From: Endomicrobium sp.
Lineage (GTDB): Bacteria > Elusimicrobiota > Endomicrobiia > Endomicrobiales > Endomicrobiaceae
Direction of reading: 5' to 3'
Assembly (NCBI GenBank): GCA_031277075.1
Contig: JAISLV010000098.1
Location: 1 to 15,085 of the forward strand
DNA: 15,085 bases
The translations under genes and the position numbers were made by a program. A model generated the notes under the pieces. The model was given only the letters and a program-made list of their open reading frames with translations, did no database searches and was not told the DNA's origin. Positions 1-7,775 of the stretch are shown here, piece by piece (position 1 is the first letter of the stretch; each line of letters opens with the position of its first letter).

Positions 1-2646
1 CCTTTTAGCGGCGTTGACTTTATAAACGCTTTTCCAAAAACAACTAAAAAAATCGCGGTTTTAGACAGAACAAAAGAACCCGGCTCTCTTGGCGAACCGC
101 TTTTTCAAGACGTCTGTTCGGCGTTTTTAACAAAAGAAGGCAAAGCAAAATTTCCTGTTACTCCGTTGATTATCGGCGGACGATACGGCATAGGTTCAAA
201 AGAATTTACGCCTCCGATGGTGAAAGCCTCTTTGGATAATTTAAACGCGCAAGAGCCTATTGAAAGTTTTATTTTAGGCATTGAAGACGACCTCGGCGGG
301 AAATCGCTAAAAACTCCTCTTGATTGCGAAAATATGGCGGCTAAGGCTTACAGCGCGATGTTTTTCGGGTTAGGTTCAGACGGCACGGTAGGCGCAAATA
401 AAAACACTATGAAAATTATCAGCGAAGAAACCGACAATCTTTCGCAGGGTTATTTTGTCTACGATTCTAAGAAAGCGGGTTCTATGACGACTTCTCATAT
501 ACGTTTCGGCAAAGATTATATCCGCGCGCCTTACCTTATTGAAGCCGCAGATTTTATCGGCGTTCACTTGTTTTCTTTTTTAGAAAAATACGACGTTTTG
601 GGCAAAGCAAAACAGGGCGCGACGGTTTTAATAAACGCCCCTTACAAATCCGAAGAAGTTTGGGATAAACTTCCCAAAGAAGTTCAAAAACAAATTATTG
701 ACAAACAACTGAAAGTCTATGCTATAGACGCTTCGCATATAGCGCTTAAAACGGGCATGGGTTCGCGCACAAACACCATAATGCAGACGGCGTTTTTCGG
801 CATTTCAGGCGTTATAGAAAAAGACACCGCGATAGCAGCAATTAAAAACGCTATCAAAAAAACCTATTCTAAAAAAGGCGACGAGGTCGTTCAAAAAAAT
901 TACGGCGCTGTAGACGCGGCTTTAGCTGGACTTAGCGAAATTAAGTATCCTAAAGAGGTCACTTCCGAAATATCGCGCAAAAGCGCGGTTCCGCAAGACG
1001 CCACTCCTTTTGTGAAAGATATTTTAGCGGATATGATTGTTTATAACGGCGATATTTTGCCCACGTCAAAAATGCCAGTAGGCGGCATTTTTCCAACAGG
1101 GACGACAAAATATGAAAAAAGAAATATCGCAATACAATGTCCGTCTTGGGATTCTTCAGTTTGCATTCAGTGCGGTTTTTGTTCTTTGGTCTGTCCTCAT
1201 GCGGCGATACGTATGAAAGCTTATAATGAAAGCGAGCTTAAAGACGCGCCTGTTACGTTTAAATCGGCAGACGGCAAGGCTGATTTAGCGGGCTTAAAAG
1301 TCAGCGTTCAGGTGGCGGTGGAAGACTGCACGGGCTGCGGCGCATGTATTACTAATTGCCCTGCAAAAAATAAAACCGACGCGGCAAAAAAAGCTATTAA
1401 TATGACAGACCAGCTTCCTTTAAGAGAAAGCGAATCTGAAAATTTTAAATTTTTTCTCAACATAAAATCTGCCGACGTAAAAACAAAACGCGAAAGCGTT
1501 AAAGGCTCGCAGCTTCAAACGCCGCTTTTTGAATTCTCGGGAGCCTGCGCGGGCTGCGGCGAAACGCCATATGTCAAACTTTTAACTCAACTTCACGGCG
1601 ACCATATAGCGATAGCAAACGCAACGGGATGTTCTTCTATTTACGGCGGAAACCTGCCAACTACGCCCTATACAAAACGCGCAGACGGCAGAGGTCCCGC
1701 TTGGGCAAACTCTCTTTTTGAAGACAATGCGGAATTCGGGCTTGGCATACGTTTAGCTTACGACCAGCTTGCAAACGACGCGGCGGCTTTGCTTAAAGAG
1801 CTTAAAGAAACAGACCTTAAATCTTCGTCGGCTTTAATTGACGAAATTTTAAACGCGCGTCAAACGACCACTGCGGAAATAGACGCTCAAAGAGAAAGAG
1901 TGTCTCAACTTAAAGACGCTGCAAAAGGCAATGAAAGACTTCTTGCCTTAGCGGATTACCTTGTAAAAAAGTCCGTCTGGATTTTGGGCGGCGACGGCTG
2001 GGCTTACGATATAGGCTACGGCGGTTTAGACCATGTTCTTGCAAGCGGCAAAAACGTAAAAATTTTGGTGATGGATACGGAAGTTTATTCAAATACAGGC
2101 GGGCAGATGTCAAAAGCTACGCCTATGGGCGCGGTGGCTTTGTTTGCAGCGGGCGGAAAAAATACGCCTAAAAAAGATTTGGGTATGATTTCAATGACTT
2201 ACGGAAACATTTACGTCGCTCAAATTTGTATGGGCGCAAATATGAATCAAGCGGTTCAAGCTCTTGCGGAAGCAGAAGCATATAATGGACCTGCAATAGT
2301 GATAGCCTATTCGCACTGCATAGCGCACGGCATAGATATGAGCAAAGGTATGCTTGAAGCTAAAAAAGCCGTTCAAAGCGGAAGATGGATTCTCTATCGC
2401 TTTAACCCCGAGCTTAAAGCCAAAGGCTTAAATCCTTTAAAAATAGACAGCGGCGAACCTACAGTGGAGCTTTCAGATTTTATGTATGGCGAAAACAGAT
2501 TTAAATCGCTTGCAAAAAACGACCCCGAAAAAGCGAAAAAATTACTTGAAACCGCAGGAGCCGAATACAATTTGCGCAGAAACGTGTATAAACAGCTTGC
2601 GACTCTTGCTTACGACGCGGGCAAAAAAGAAGAAGCAAAAGCATAA
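1..2646 (+). CDS. nifJ: Pyruvate:ferredoxin (flavodoxin) oxidoreductase, 5'-truncated by window edge
   Basis: Oxidises pyruvate with CoA to acetyl-CoA and CO2 in the cytoplasm, passing electrons to ferredoxin or flavodoxin; the central pyruvate-oxidising enzyme of many anaerobes. The frame is open from base 1, and the residues before the first in-frame ATG (166) already match the family (VLDRTKEPGSLGEPL), so 166 is not the start. About 881 residues are visible; full enzymes are near 1170-1200, so roughly 300 N-terminal residues lie outside. Two 4Fe-4S ferredoxin motifs are seen: CIQCGFCSLVCP (from nt 1162) and CTGCGACITNCP (from nt 1327). The proximal-cluster motif CAGCGE follows (from nt 1546). 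The thiamine pyrophosphate motif spans GGDGWAYDIG (nt 1987) to YSNTGGQ (to about nt 2106), and the conserved late Cys is in SHCIAHG (nt 2317). No frameshift or missing cluster ligand is visible. A terminator follows 14 bases after the stop, so this is a gene or operon end. Confidence 0.96.
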   Translation, partial: PFSGVDFINAFPKTTKKIAVLDRTKEPGSLGEPLFQDVCSAFLTKEGKAKFPVTPLIIGGRYGIGSKEFTPPMVKASLDNLNAQEPIESFILGIEDDLGGKSLKTPLDCENMAAKAYSAMFFGLGSDGTVGANKNTMKIISEETDNLSQGYFVYDSKKAGSMTTSHIRFGKDYIRAPYLIEAADFIGVHLFSFLEKYDVLGKAKQGATVLINAPYKSEEVWDKLPKEVQKQIIDKQLKVYAIDASHIALKTGMGSRTNTIMQTAFFGISGVIEKDTAIAAIKNAIKKTYSKKGDEVVQKNYGAVDAALAGLSEIKYPKEVTSEISRKSAVPQDATPFVKDILADMIVYNGDILPTSKMPVGGIFPTGTTKYEKRNIAIQCPSWDSSVCIQCGFCSLVCPHAAIRMKAYNESELKDAPVTFKSADGKADLAGLKVSVQVAVEDCTGCGACITNCPAKNKTDAAKKAINMTDQLPLRESESENFKFFLNIKSADVKTKRESVKGSQLQTPLFEFSGACAGCGETPYVKLLTQLHGDHIAIANATGCSSIYGGNLPTTPYTKRADGRGPAWANSLFEDNAEFGLGIRLAYDQLANDAAALLKELKETDLKSSSALIDEILNARQTTTAEIDAQRERVSQLKDAAKGNERLLALADYLVKKSVWILGGDGWAYDIGYGGLDHVLASGKNVKILVMDTEVYSNTGGQMSKATPMGAVALFAAGGKNTPKKDLGMISMTYGNIYVAQICMGANMNQAVQALAEAEAYNGPAIVIAYSHCIAHGIDMSKGMLEAKKAVQSGRWILYRFNPELKAKGLNPLKIDSGEPTVELSDFMYGENRFKSLAKNDPEKAKKLLETAGAEYNLRRNVYKQLATLAYDAGKKEEAKA

Positions 2647-2660
2647 AATTATAGACAAGA

Positions 2661-2702
2661 AAAGAGCGCGGGATGTGTTAAACTTTCCGCGCTCTTTTTT
2701 AT
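2661..2702 (+). terminator. Rho-independent terminator of the PFOR gene
   Basis: A perfect 11-bp GC-rich stem (AAAGAGCGCGG at 2661-2671 with CCGCGCTCTTT at 2687-2697), a 15-nt loop, and a run of T's overlapping and following the right arm. It lies 14 bases past the PFOR stop codon. Confidence 0.9.
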
Positions 2703-2785
2703 TAAAAGCCGTTAAAAAGCGCAAAAGCGGATATACCGCTGAAAGCGATATTGTAGTTTGTCTTTCTGCCGTCGCCTGTCGTTTA

Positions 2786-2880
2786 TCATTGCGGGCTTGA
2801 CCCGCAATCTTTCTTTTGCCGTTTCCGTTAATTCCCCTTTATTTATAAAGGGGCGGCAGGTGGGGACATTGTCCCCGTAT
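2786..2880. repeat. Cluster of three intergenic palindromes
   Basis: Three separate inverted repeats stand in a row in the non-coding spacer between PFOR and ribF. They are ATTGCGGG/CCCGCAAT with a 5-nt loop (2788-2808), CCCCTTTAT/ATAAAGGGG with a 2-nt gap (2834-2853), and GGGGAC/GTCCCC with a 3-nt gap (2862-2876). None has a following T-run, so they do not look like terminators. The compact palindromic make-up resembles REP-like or other dispersed intergenic elements, but only one copy is visible here. The rest of the 2703-2976 spacer shows no convincing gene or riboswitch. Confidence 0.5.
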
Positions 2881-2965
2881 GACGTGGTATTTCGTCTTTT
2901 GTCTGTTATTTCAGTATGACAACTTTTTTATTTAACAGCAAAGTTTGCGCGCGCTTTTTATATGC

Positions 2966-2970
2966 GGAGG
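2966..2970 (+). promoter_or_regulatory. Shine-Dalgarno sequence deciding the ribF start
   Basis: GGAGG lies 6 bases before the ATG at 2977. An in-frame ATG at 2962 overlaps this site on its upstream side and would use part of it as codons, so 2977 is the likely start. Confidence 0.8.
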
Positions 2971-2976
2971 TTTATT

Positions 2977-3852
2977 ATGAAACAAGAATATTGCGTAATA
3001 ACCATAGGCTCTTTTGACGGCTTGCATGTAGGACATTTGCTTCTTATAAAAACCGTTTTGCAAAGAGCAAAAGCAAGAGGTCTTAAAAGCGCGGCGATAG
3101 TTTTAGAAAAACCCGTTCGCGCGGTTAAAGGGCTTTTATCTTTATACGATGAAAAAATTGAAAAGTTAGAACGCTGCGGGCTTGACATTATAGCCGCGAT
3201 TGGCGTCCCTTCAGAAATTCTTTCCGTTTCTCCCGACGAATTTTTTGACGAATTTCTTGTAAAACAATTAAAAATTAAAGAACTAGTCTGCGGCTGCGAC
3301 TTTGCTTTTGGCAAAAACAGGCAAGGCGATATTGCTTGGCTTAAAAAGAAAACAAAAAACGCAGGGATAAAACTTACAATTGTAAAACCTCTAAAAATAA
3401 GCGGAACTAAAGTTTCTTCTTCAAAAATAAGAGCGCTGCTTACGGCGGGCGGACTTGAAAAAGCGAATAAACTTTTAGGACGTCCGTATTCTTTCAACGG
3501 GACGCCTTTTAGAGACAGGGGAATAGGTGAAAAAATAGGTTTCCCTACTGTAAATTTAAAAGTTTCAAAAGATAAAATTTTGCCTTTAGGCGTTTTTGCA
3601 AGCGTAATATCAAAAGGTCAAAAAATTTATCCTGCCATAACAAACATAGGAACCCGCCCTACTTTTAAAGCGGGAAATGCGATAGTCCCCGAGACGCACA
3701 TTTTAAATTTCAAAGGCAAATGGGGAAAATCAAAAACAAAAGTTCGTCTTCTAAAAAAAATAAGAGCAGAAAAAAAGTTTCAATCGGTTGAAGAACTAAA
3801 AAAACAAATTTCAAAAGATATAAAAAAAGCCAAAAAAATTTTCGGCGCATAA
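2977..3852 (+). CDS. ribF: Bifunctional riboflavin kinase / FAD synthetase
   Basis: Phosphorylates riboflavin to FMN and adenylylates FMN to FAD in the cytoplasm. It has 291 residues, near the usual 300-310 for bacterial RibF. The N-terminal nucleotidyltransferase domain begins with GSFDGLHVGH (residues about 8-17), the HxGH-type signature, and continues with CDFAFGKNRQGD. The SSSKIRALL segment and KLLGRPYSFNG mark the linker into the C-terminal flavokinase domain. That domain has GIGEKIGFPTVNL (compare the family GxPTxN), PLGVFAS, and NIGTRPTF, followed by the ETHILNF segment. The start at 2977 is chosen for the GGAGG at proper spacing. It stands alone between two non-coding spacers; no FMN riboswitch was recognised upstream. 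The last ~30 residues are very lysine-rich, in keeping with the AT-rich genome. Confidence 0.95.
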   Translation: MKQEYCVITIGSFDGLHVGHLLLIKTVLQRAKARGLKSAAIVLEKPVRAVKGLLSLYDEKIEKLERCGLDIIAAIGVPSEILSVSPDEFFDEFLVKQLKIKELVCGCDFAFGKNRQGDIAWLKKKTKNAGIKLTIVKPLKISGTKVSSSKIRALLTAGGLEKANKLLGRPYSFNGTPFRDRGIGEKIGFPTVNLKVSKDKILPLGVFASVISKGQKIYPAITNIGTRPTFKAGNAIVPETHILNFKGKWGKSKTKVRLLKKIRAEKKFQSVEELKKQISKDIKKAKKIFGA

Positions 3853-3924
3853 ACCCGCATTGCAAAAATTGACCGACATGCCTGCAAGGGCATTTAATGT
3901 TGAAACGTTTTCGCGGAAATTTGA

Positions 3925-3953
3925 TTGAAACCTATTGTTAAATGTTGTATAAT
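3925..3953 (+). promoter_or_regulatory. Sigma70-type promoter for tRNA-Leu
   Basis: TTGAAA at 3925-3930 and a perfect TATAAT at 3948-3953, separated by 17 bases. The predicted transcription start, near 3960, lies about 33 bases before the mature tRNA. This is the best promoter in the window. Confidence 0.8.
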
Positions 3954-3992
3954 GCTTTTCAAAATTAATAGAAAAGATTTAATCTTTTTAAT

Positions 3993-4078
3993 GGGCGGAT
4001 GGCGGAACTGGCAGACGCACAGGACTTAAAATCCTGAGGCTCGCAAGAGCCGTGAGGGTTCAATTCCCTCTCCGCCCA
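3993..4078 (+). tRNA. tRNA-Leu, anticodon UAA
   Basis: An 86-nt class II tRNA. The acceptor stem GGGCGGA (3993-3999) pairs with TCCGCCC (4071-4077), and the discriminator base is A (4078). The anticodon stem CAGGA/TCCTG closes a 7-base loop CTTAAAA with anticodon TAA at 4027-4029. A long variable arm with GCTC/GAGC pairing is typical of Leu. The T arm GAGGG/CCCTC closes the TTCAATT loop. CCA is not encoded. It reads UUA (and UUG by wobble). The next gene, thrS, starts 72 bases downstream on the same strand with no strong terminator visible between them, so read-through is possible. Confidence 0.97.
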
Positions 4079-4150
4079 TTTTTTTATTGTTATAAAAATT
4101 TTAAATGAGGACATTGGGTTTTTAGAAATTTTAGAAAATAGGACAAAAAA

Positions 4151-5890
4151 ATGGGAAATGAAAAACAAATTGACACTTTAAGGCATTCCGCGTCGCATAT
4201 TATGGCGGCGGCGGTTTTGGAGCTTTTCCCCGGAACAAAGGTCGCCATCGGTCCTGCGATAGAAGACGGTTTTTATTACGATTTTGACAGGAGCGAACCT
4301 TTTACGATTGAAGATTTGTCAAAAATTGAAGAAAAAATGAAAGATATTATAAAAGAAAATCATCCTTTTATCTGTTCGTCAAAATCAAAATACGAGGCTG
4401 TCGAAGAGTTCAAAGAAAAAGGCGAAAAATATAAAGCCGAAATAGCTCAAGGCATTTCCGAAGATAAAGTGACTGTTTATCAGTCGGGCGATTTTACCGA
4501 CCTCTGCAGAGGTCCTCATATTTCTTCAACTGGCGAACTGAAATATTTTAAACTTTTATCTGTTGCAGGCGCGTATTGGCGCGGCGATTCTTCGCGCGAG
4601 CAGCTCCAAAGAATTTACGGGACGGCTTTTTTTACAAAAGAAGAGCTTGACGCTTATTTGGCTAAAATTGAAGAAGCGCAAAAAAGAGACCACAGGAAAT
4701 TGGGCAAAGATTTAGATTTGTTTAGCGTCAACGACGCCGTCGGCGGCGGGCTTATTTTATGGCATCCTAAAGGCGCGATTTTAAGAAATACTATAGAGAA
4801 CTATTGGAAACAGTTTCAGCTTGACAACGGCTACGAATTGATAATATCGCCGCATATTGCAAGCGAAGAACTCTTTAGAATAAGCGGACATTTGCAGACG
4901 TATTCCGAAAATATGTATGCGTCTATGGACATTGAAGGCAAACCCTACCGCGTAAAACCTATGAACTGTCCTATGCACTTGATGATTTACAAAACAAAAC
5001 TTCATTCATATAGAGAACTTCCTATAAGATATGCAGAACTTGGCACAGTCTATAGGTTTGAAAAATCAGGCGTTTTGCACGGGCTTTTGCGCGTGCGCGG
5101 TTTCACGCAAGACGACGGACATATTATTGTAGCTCCAGAACGTCTTGAAGATGAAATGCTTGCGGTTTTTAAAATGGCGGTAAATATGCTTCAAACTTTC
5201 GGATTTAACGATTACAAAATTTACCTTGCCACAAGACCTGAAAATAAATACGTCGGAGAAATAGCCGACTGGGACAAAGCGCAAAAATCAATAGAAAACG
5301 CGCTGAAAAAAACAGGCTATGAATATGAAGTAGACGAAGGCGGCGGAGCTTTTTACGGACCAAAAATTGATATAAAAATAAAAGACGCTATCGGAAGGCT
5401 TTGGCAGTGTTCAACAATACAATTTGATTTCAATTTGCCAGAGAGATTTGATATTTCATATATTGATTCTAGCGGTAAAAAAGCCCGTCCGTATATGATA
5501 CACCGCGCGCTTATGGGCTCGCTTGAAAGGTTTATCGGCGTGCTTTTAGAGCATTACGCGGGAGCTTTGCCTTTGTGGCTGTCGCCGATACAGGTTGCGA
5601 TAGCAAACATTAACGAAGAACAATACGATTACTGCAAAGAACTTTTAGCGAAATTTAAAAAAGCGGGCATAAGAGCCGTTTTTGACGACAGAAACGAAAA
5701 AATCGGACATAAAATAAGAGAAAACGCTATGCAAAAAATTCCATATATCGCGGTTGTAGGAAACAAAGAAAAAGAGGCAAACGCCGTAGCTATAAGAGCA
5801 AGGGGCAACAAAGATTTAGGCGCAATGAGCGTTGACGATTTTCTAAAAATGTGCGCCGATAAAAACGCGCCGGGAATTAACGAACTTTAA
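4151..5890 (+). CDS. thrS: Threonyl-tRNA synthetase, short form without TGS domain
   Basis: Charges tRNA-Thr with threonine in the cytoplasm, with an editing site against serine. It has 579 residues versus about 640 for the common bacterial form. The shortfall is at the N-terminus, where the ~60-residue TGS (N1) domain is missing and the protein begins almost directly with the editing (N2) domain. Visible editing motifs are HSASH (His12, His16) and CRGPH (Cys119). The class II catalytic core has the zinc ligands Cys273 (MNCPMH), His324 (QDDGHI) and His451 (YMIHRALMGS), and motif 2 around RVRGFTQDD. These sit about 60 positions earlier than Cys334/His385/His511 of the E. coli enzyme, confirming a clean N-terminal deletion. 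The C-terminal anticodon-binding domain spans roughly 475-570 (NEKIGHKIRENA). The ATG at 4151 has AGGA 8 bases before it. Upstream DNA is tRNA-Leu, leaving no room for a longer N-terminus. Confidence 0.96.
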   Translation: MGNEKQIDTLRHSASHIMAAAVLELFPGTKVAIGPAIEDGFYYDFDRSEPFTIEDLSKIEEKMKDIIKENHPFICSSKSKYEAVEEFKEKGEKYKAEIAQGISEDKVTVYQSGDFTDLCRGPHISSTGELKYFKLLSVAGAYWRGDSSREQLQRIYGTAFFTKEELDAYLAKIEEAQKRDHRKLGKDLDLFSVNDAVGGGLILWHPKGAILRNTIENYWKQFQLDNGYELIISPHIASEELFRISGHLQTYSENMYASMDIEGKPYRVKPMNCPMHLMIYKTKLHSYRELPIRYAELGTVYRFEKSGVLHGLLRVRGFTQDDGHIIVAPERLEDEMLAVFKMAVNMLQTFGFNDYKIYLATRPENKYVGEIADWDKAQKSIENALKKTGYEYEVDEGGGAFYGPKIDIKIKDAIGRLWQCSTIQFDFNLPERFDISYIDSSGKKARPYMIHRALMGSLERFIGVLLEHYAGALPLWLSPIQVAIANINEEQYDYCKELLAKFKKAGIRAVFDDRNEKIGHKIRENAMQKIPYIAVVGNKEKEANAVAIRARGNKDLGAMSVDDFLKMCADKNAPGINEL

Positions 5891-5908
5891 CGGCGGCAAA
5901 AAATGTGC

Positions 5909-6006
5909 CTAAGCAGCCTAACTTTATTCTTTGCTCTTTGTCGTTGTCTATGCATCAGTTGTTGTCGGTTACCTAGCCGCTTAGTTGCTTAGCTGCATTC
6001 TTTGCT
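5909..6006. repeat. Intergenic repeat-rich spacer with a copy inverted at 13174-13217
   Basis: This spacer before the ligase-like gene holds an inverted repeat, CTAAGCAGC (5909-5917) with GCCGCTTAG (5976-5984, one mismatch). It also holds a direct repeat, ATTCTTTGCT at 5927-5936 and 5997-6006. The stretch GTTGCTTAGCTGC from 5984 recurs, with small changes, on the opposite strand near 13174-13217. It codes for nothing obvious. Confidence 0.5.
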
Positions 6007-6022
6007 ATTATAAGGCGGGTCT

Positions 6023-7531
6023 GTGTTTCAAAAAATTTTTAGCGAACTCAAAAAAAACGATATATCTTTTTATTGCCTTTTATTTATTTTAACCGTTGCC
6101 GTAGGCGGCGGTTTTATTTTTAGCGTTCCTTTGCAAATTTTGTGTTTATTTGCTTTGCTTGCCTGTTTCTCTTTTCTTTTTATCAATAAATCTTTCGAAA
6201 ATAACGGTATTTTTGTCGTTTTGCTTCCTCTCATTGCAATTGCCGTATCTTATTTAGGAGCGGATTTTCAAACAAATGTGAGAACGGCTTCTTTGGGGTT
6301 GTTAAACGCTATTTTGGCGTTTTTTATAGTTTCATATTCAGACGCTAGAAACAAAGAAAATATTTTAATAACGCTTATTATTTTTGCGGTTTGGATTTCT
6401 TTCCTTTTGTTTGTTCAGGCTTTATCGTCAAATTCTGATTCTCAAAACGCTATGCTTTTAAATGTTAACATAGCCGCTGGATTTTTATTGCTCGTCTATC
6501 CTCTTTGTTTTTCTTTTGTTGAAAATAACAAACGCCCTCTTTTGTTTTTATCAATAGCTTTTTTTATTTTTGCCGCCGTAATAATCACAAAATCGCGTTC
6601 GGCTATAATTATCGCTTATCTTGTCTCTATTTTTTATTTTATACGTTTGAGAAAAAACGCGGCTTTTAAAATGTTTTTTGCCGCAATATCGTTTTTTGTG
6701 CTGGCGGGCATTATTTACGCTTTTAAAGCAAAAGCGGGCTGGCAGAGTTTTGAAGACAGGCTTATTTGGCAAAAAACGGCGGTTTTGATGTTGAAAGAAA
6801 ACCCTATATTTGGCGTAGGTTTTGGAAATTTCTCGGCGATGTTTGTCTATTACAGAACGGAATTTGTGGTAAATACTTTATTTGCTCACAATATAATCGC
6901 GCAGTTGCTTGCCGAAGTCGGCATATTTGGTTTTGTATGTTTTTTTGCCGCAGCTTTTGTTTTTGTAAAAAACGCAGTCGTTTTCTTGCGTGAAAACGTC
7001 AATCTCGCATGCAGCGTGTGCGCCGCGTCTTTTATTGTTTTAAATCTTAGCGATTACAGTTTTTTTATTCCTGCAAATACGATAGCGTTTTTTATAATTT
7101 GCGGCATTGCTTTTAACGCTCAAACGCGGCTGAGGGATAAGAAGTTTACGGCGGCTTCTATTATTATTGCGGCGGCGGTTTTGATTTACGTTTTTTTGAA
7201 CGTTTTGACCGCGCATAATCATTTTGTAAAAGGCGACGCTTTGCATGGAGAAGGAAAATTTAAACAAGCCGCGAAAGAATATTTGCAAGCTCTTAAATAC
7301 GACGGTAAAAATGCGGATTATTGGTATAGGCTTTACGAAAACGGAAACGCCGAAAAAAATTATAACGGAGCTATAAATTATCTATTAAACGCGGAAAAAT
7401 ATTATAGGCGTTCTTCGCAAATAAAAGCCGAAGCGGCGTACTTGTATAAAATATTAGGCGATGAAAAAAACGCCGCAAAATACGCAAAACTTGCAAAAGA
7501 ATACGATAAATTCAACCCGTTTTATAAGTAA
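6023..7531 (+). CDS. O-antigen ligase / polymerase-like membrane protein with TPR-like tail
   Basis: Probably an inner-membrane protein of the O-antigen ligase (Wzy/WaaL/PglL-like, PF04932-type) group, which joins or polymerises lipid-linked glycans on the periplasmic face. It has 502 residues. The first ~390 are a run of about ten or more hydrophobic segments. The Wzy_C-like signature is GVGFGNF (Gly264 on), then a periplasmic stretch ending in FAHN (His289) and AEVGIFGFV. Residues about 395-502 are soluble, with helical-pair repeats (HGEGKFKQAAKEYLQALK, YNGAINYLLNAEKYY, LGDEKNAAKYAKLAKEY) that read as 2-3 TPR-like units. The start codon is GTG at 6023 with AAGGCGGG a few bases upstream. No sugar-transferase neighbour is in the window, though the FAD oxidoreductase at 14546 hints at polysaccharide genes nearby. 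Its substrate, and whether it ligates or polymerises, cannot be told from sequence. Confidence 0.8.
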   Translation: MFQKIFSELKKNDISFYCLLFILTVAVGGGFIFSVPLQILCLFALLACFSFLFINKSFENNGIFVVLLPLIAIAVSYLGADFQTNVRTASLGLLNAILAFFIVSYSDARNKENILITLIIFAVWISFLLFVQALSSNSDSQNAMLLNVNIAAGFLLLVYPLCFSFVENNKRPLLFLSIAFFIFAAVIITKSRSAIIIAYLVSIFYFIRLRKNAAFKMFFAAISFFVLAGIIYAFKAKAGWQSFEDRLIWQKTAVLMLKENPIFGVGFGNFSAMFVYYRTEFVVNTLFAHNIIAQLLAEVGIFGFVCFFAAAFVFVKNAVVFLRENVNLACSVCAASFIVLNLSDYSFFIPANTIAFFIICGIAFNAQTRLRDKKFTAASIIIAAAVLIYVFLNVLTAHNHFVKGDALHGEGKFKQAAKEYLQALKYDGKNADYWYRLYENGNAEKNYNGAINYLLNAEKYYRRSSQIKAEAAYLYKILGDEKNAAKYAKLAKEYDKFNPFYK

Positions 7532-7649
7532 TGATTTTCGCGCGGCAAACGGTTGTTATTGCGGGTTTGAGATAAAATCGCTTGGCATATAATCGTAACA
7601 ATTTTTGTCGTTTCCGATTGTGGCAAATTTTGGGACATTGAACATTGCC

Positions 7650-7672
7650 GCCGCTCTGTTTCTATCAGCGGC
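7650..7672 (+). other. Small hairpin in the spacer upstream of ppdK
   Basis: GCCGCT (7650-7655) and AGCGGC (7667-7672) form a 6-bp stem with an 11-base loop. It has no T-run and lies upstream of the proposed ppdK promoter. No function is assigned. The rest of 7532-7775 contains no gene I can support. Confidence 0.3.
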
Positions 7673-7698
7673 TGTGTGTATTTTTCCGTGTATTTTTC

Positions 7699-7728
7699 TT
7701 GACTTTGTAAGTCGTAAAATAGTAGAAT
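7699..7728 (+). promoter_or_regulatory. Candidate sigma70 promoter of ppdK
   Basis: TTGACT (7699-7704) and TAGAAT (7723-7728) are separated by 18 bases. This gives a leader of roughly 40 bases before the ATG at 7776. A short perfect palindrome, GACTT-tgt-AAGTC (7701-7713), overlaps the -35 box and spacer and could be an operator half-site pair, though it may be chance. Confidence 0.55.
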
Positions 7729-7775
7729 TTGCTCTGTATATTTTGCAAGTAAATTCACAAAAAAGGAGCTACACA

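Noticed and set aside
2486..2800. 104-residue frame overlapping the PFOR end and its terminator
   Set aside because: It lies mostly in another frame of PFOR, runs through the terminator hairpin, and resembles no protein.
2962..2976. Earlier ATG for ribF
   Set aside because: It would use the GGAGG ribosome site as codons. The ATG at 2977 has the right spacing.
2703..2976. Possible FMN riboswitch upstream of ribF
   Set aside because: The conserved RFN blocks were not found. The structures present are simple separate palindromes.
4079..4150. Possible T-box leader for thrS
   Set aside because: The spacer is only 72 bases, and no T-box sequence or specifier stem was seen.
3965..4168. Minus-strand 67-residue frame across tRNA-Leu (contains AERELNPHGSCEPQDFKSCA)
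   Set aside because: This peptide is the well-known false protein produced by translating the complement of a bacterial tRNA-Leu gene.
7605..7775. N-terminal extension of ppdK from an upstream ATG
   Set aside because: No ribosome site, no family similarity, and the likely promoter lies inside it. AAAAGGAG before 7776 and the family N-terminus fix the start.
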